DNA from: Chrysoperla carnea
Lineage: Eukaryota > Arthropoda > Insecta > Neuroptera > Chrysopidae
Reading direction: 5' to 3'
DNA: 64,000 bases
NCBI RefSeq assembly: GCF_905475395.1
Contig: NC_058337.1
Span: 93,924,368 to 93,988,367 of the forward strand
Positions 63,965 to 64,000 of the stretch are shown one piece after another (positions within the stretch are counted from its first letter, which is position 1; each line of letters begins with the position of its first letter). The notes under the pieces are model-generated. The model was not told where the DNA came from. It worked only from the letters and a program-made list of their open reading frames with translations, and did not search any database. The position numbers and the translations under genes were made by a program.

Positions 63965-64000
63965 GTGAGTTTAAAAATATTTATTTAGAAACCAAGAAGT

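Overview
The window is AT-rich nuclear DNA from an arthropod, most likely an insect; the order cannot be fixed from the sequence. Three protein-coding genes can be supported, all by recognisable family-specific peptides joined across GT-AG introns. They are (1) the last coding exon of Suppressor of Hairless (Su(H)/CSL/RBPJ) on the + strand at 5085-5774, (2) the complete coding region of myosin VIIa (crinkled, ck) on the - strand from 32960 down to 17503, and (3) the first coding exon of a slowmo/PRELID3-type mitochondrial lipid-transfer protein on the + strand at 63933-63964, continuing past the right edge.

The ck coding sequence can be assembled exactly from six coding exons: 32943-32960, 25969-26229, 24477-25040, 19107-24289, 18764-19031 and 17503-17709. 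Together they encode 2166 residues, about the length known for insect myosin VIIa. One exon of 5183 bp holds about 80% of the protein. The ATG lies in a short exon that codes for only six residues, and a splice acceptor just upstream implies at least one further non-coding 5' exon. Su(H) and ck converge tail to tail with about 11.7 kb between their stop codons. From memory, the same two genes also lie close together in the Adh region of Drosophila melanogaster, so this may be old microsynteny.

The rest is introns and intergenic DNA, with no convincing additional protein-coding gene. It is full of non-autonomous repeats. These include a roughly 570-bp interspersed repeat with three near-complete copies and several fragments; palindromic (fold-back) elements around 17.96, 37.5, 42.1, 45.2, 48.3, 50.6, 58.5 and 60.1 kb; a TA-flanked MITE at 31.0 kb; a decayed Tc1/mariner-type transposase element with two inverted 3' ends at 29.7-30.5 kb; a 316-bp-period tandem array inside ck intron 1; a tRNA-derived SINE at 35 kb whose 3' tail resembles the 3' end of a LINE relic at 44 kb; and a 151-bp near-perfect tandem duplication at 45.7 kb.

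Layout: 1-5084 upstream Su(H) intron or flank; 5085-5774 Su(H) last exon; 5775-17.2 kb convergent intergenic region; 17.2-33.0 kb ck; 33.0-63.8 kb repeat-dominated region that probably holds the non-coding 5' end of ck; 63.8-64.0 kb start of the slowmo-like gene. I see no CRISPR, operon, phage or other discrete new system. The unusual content is the density and structure of fold-back repeats and a few GC-rich perfect hairpins.
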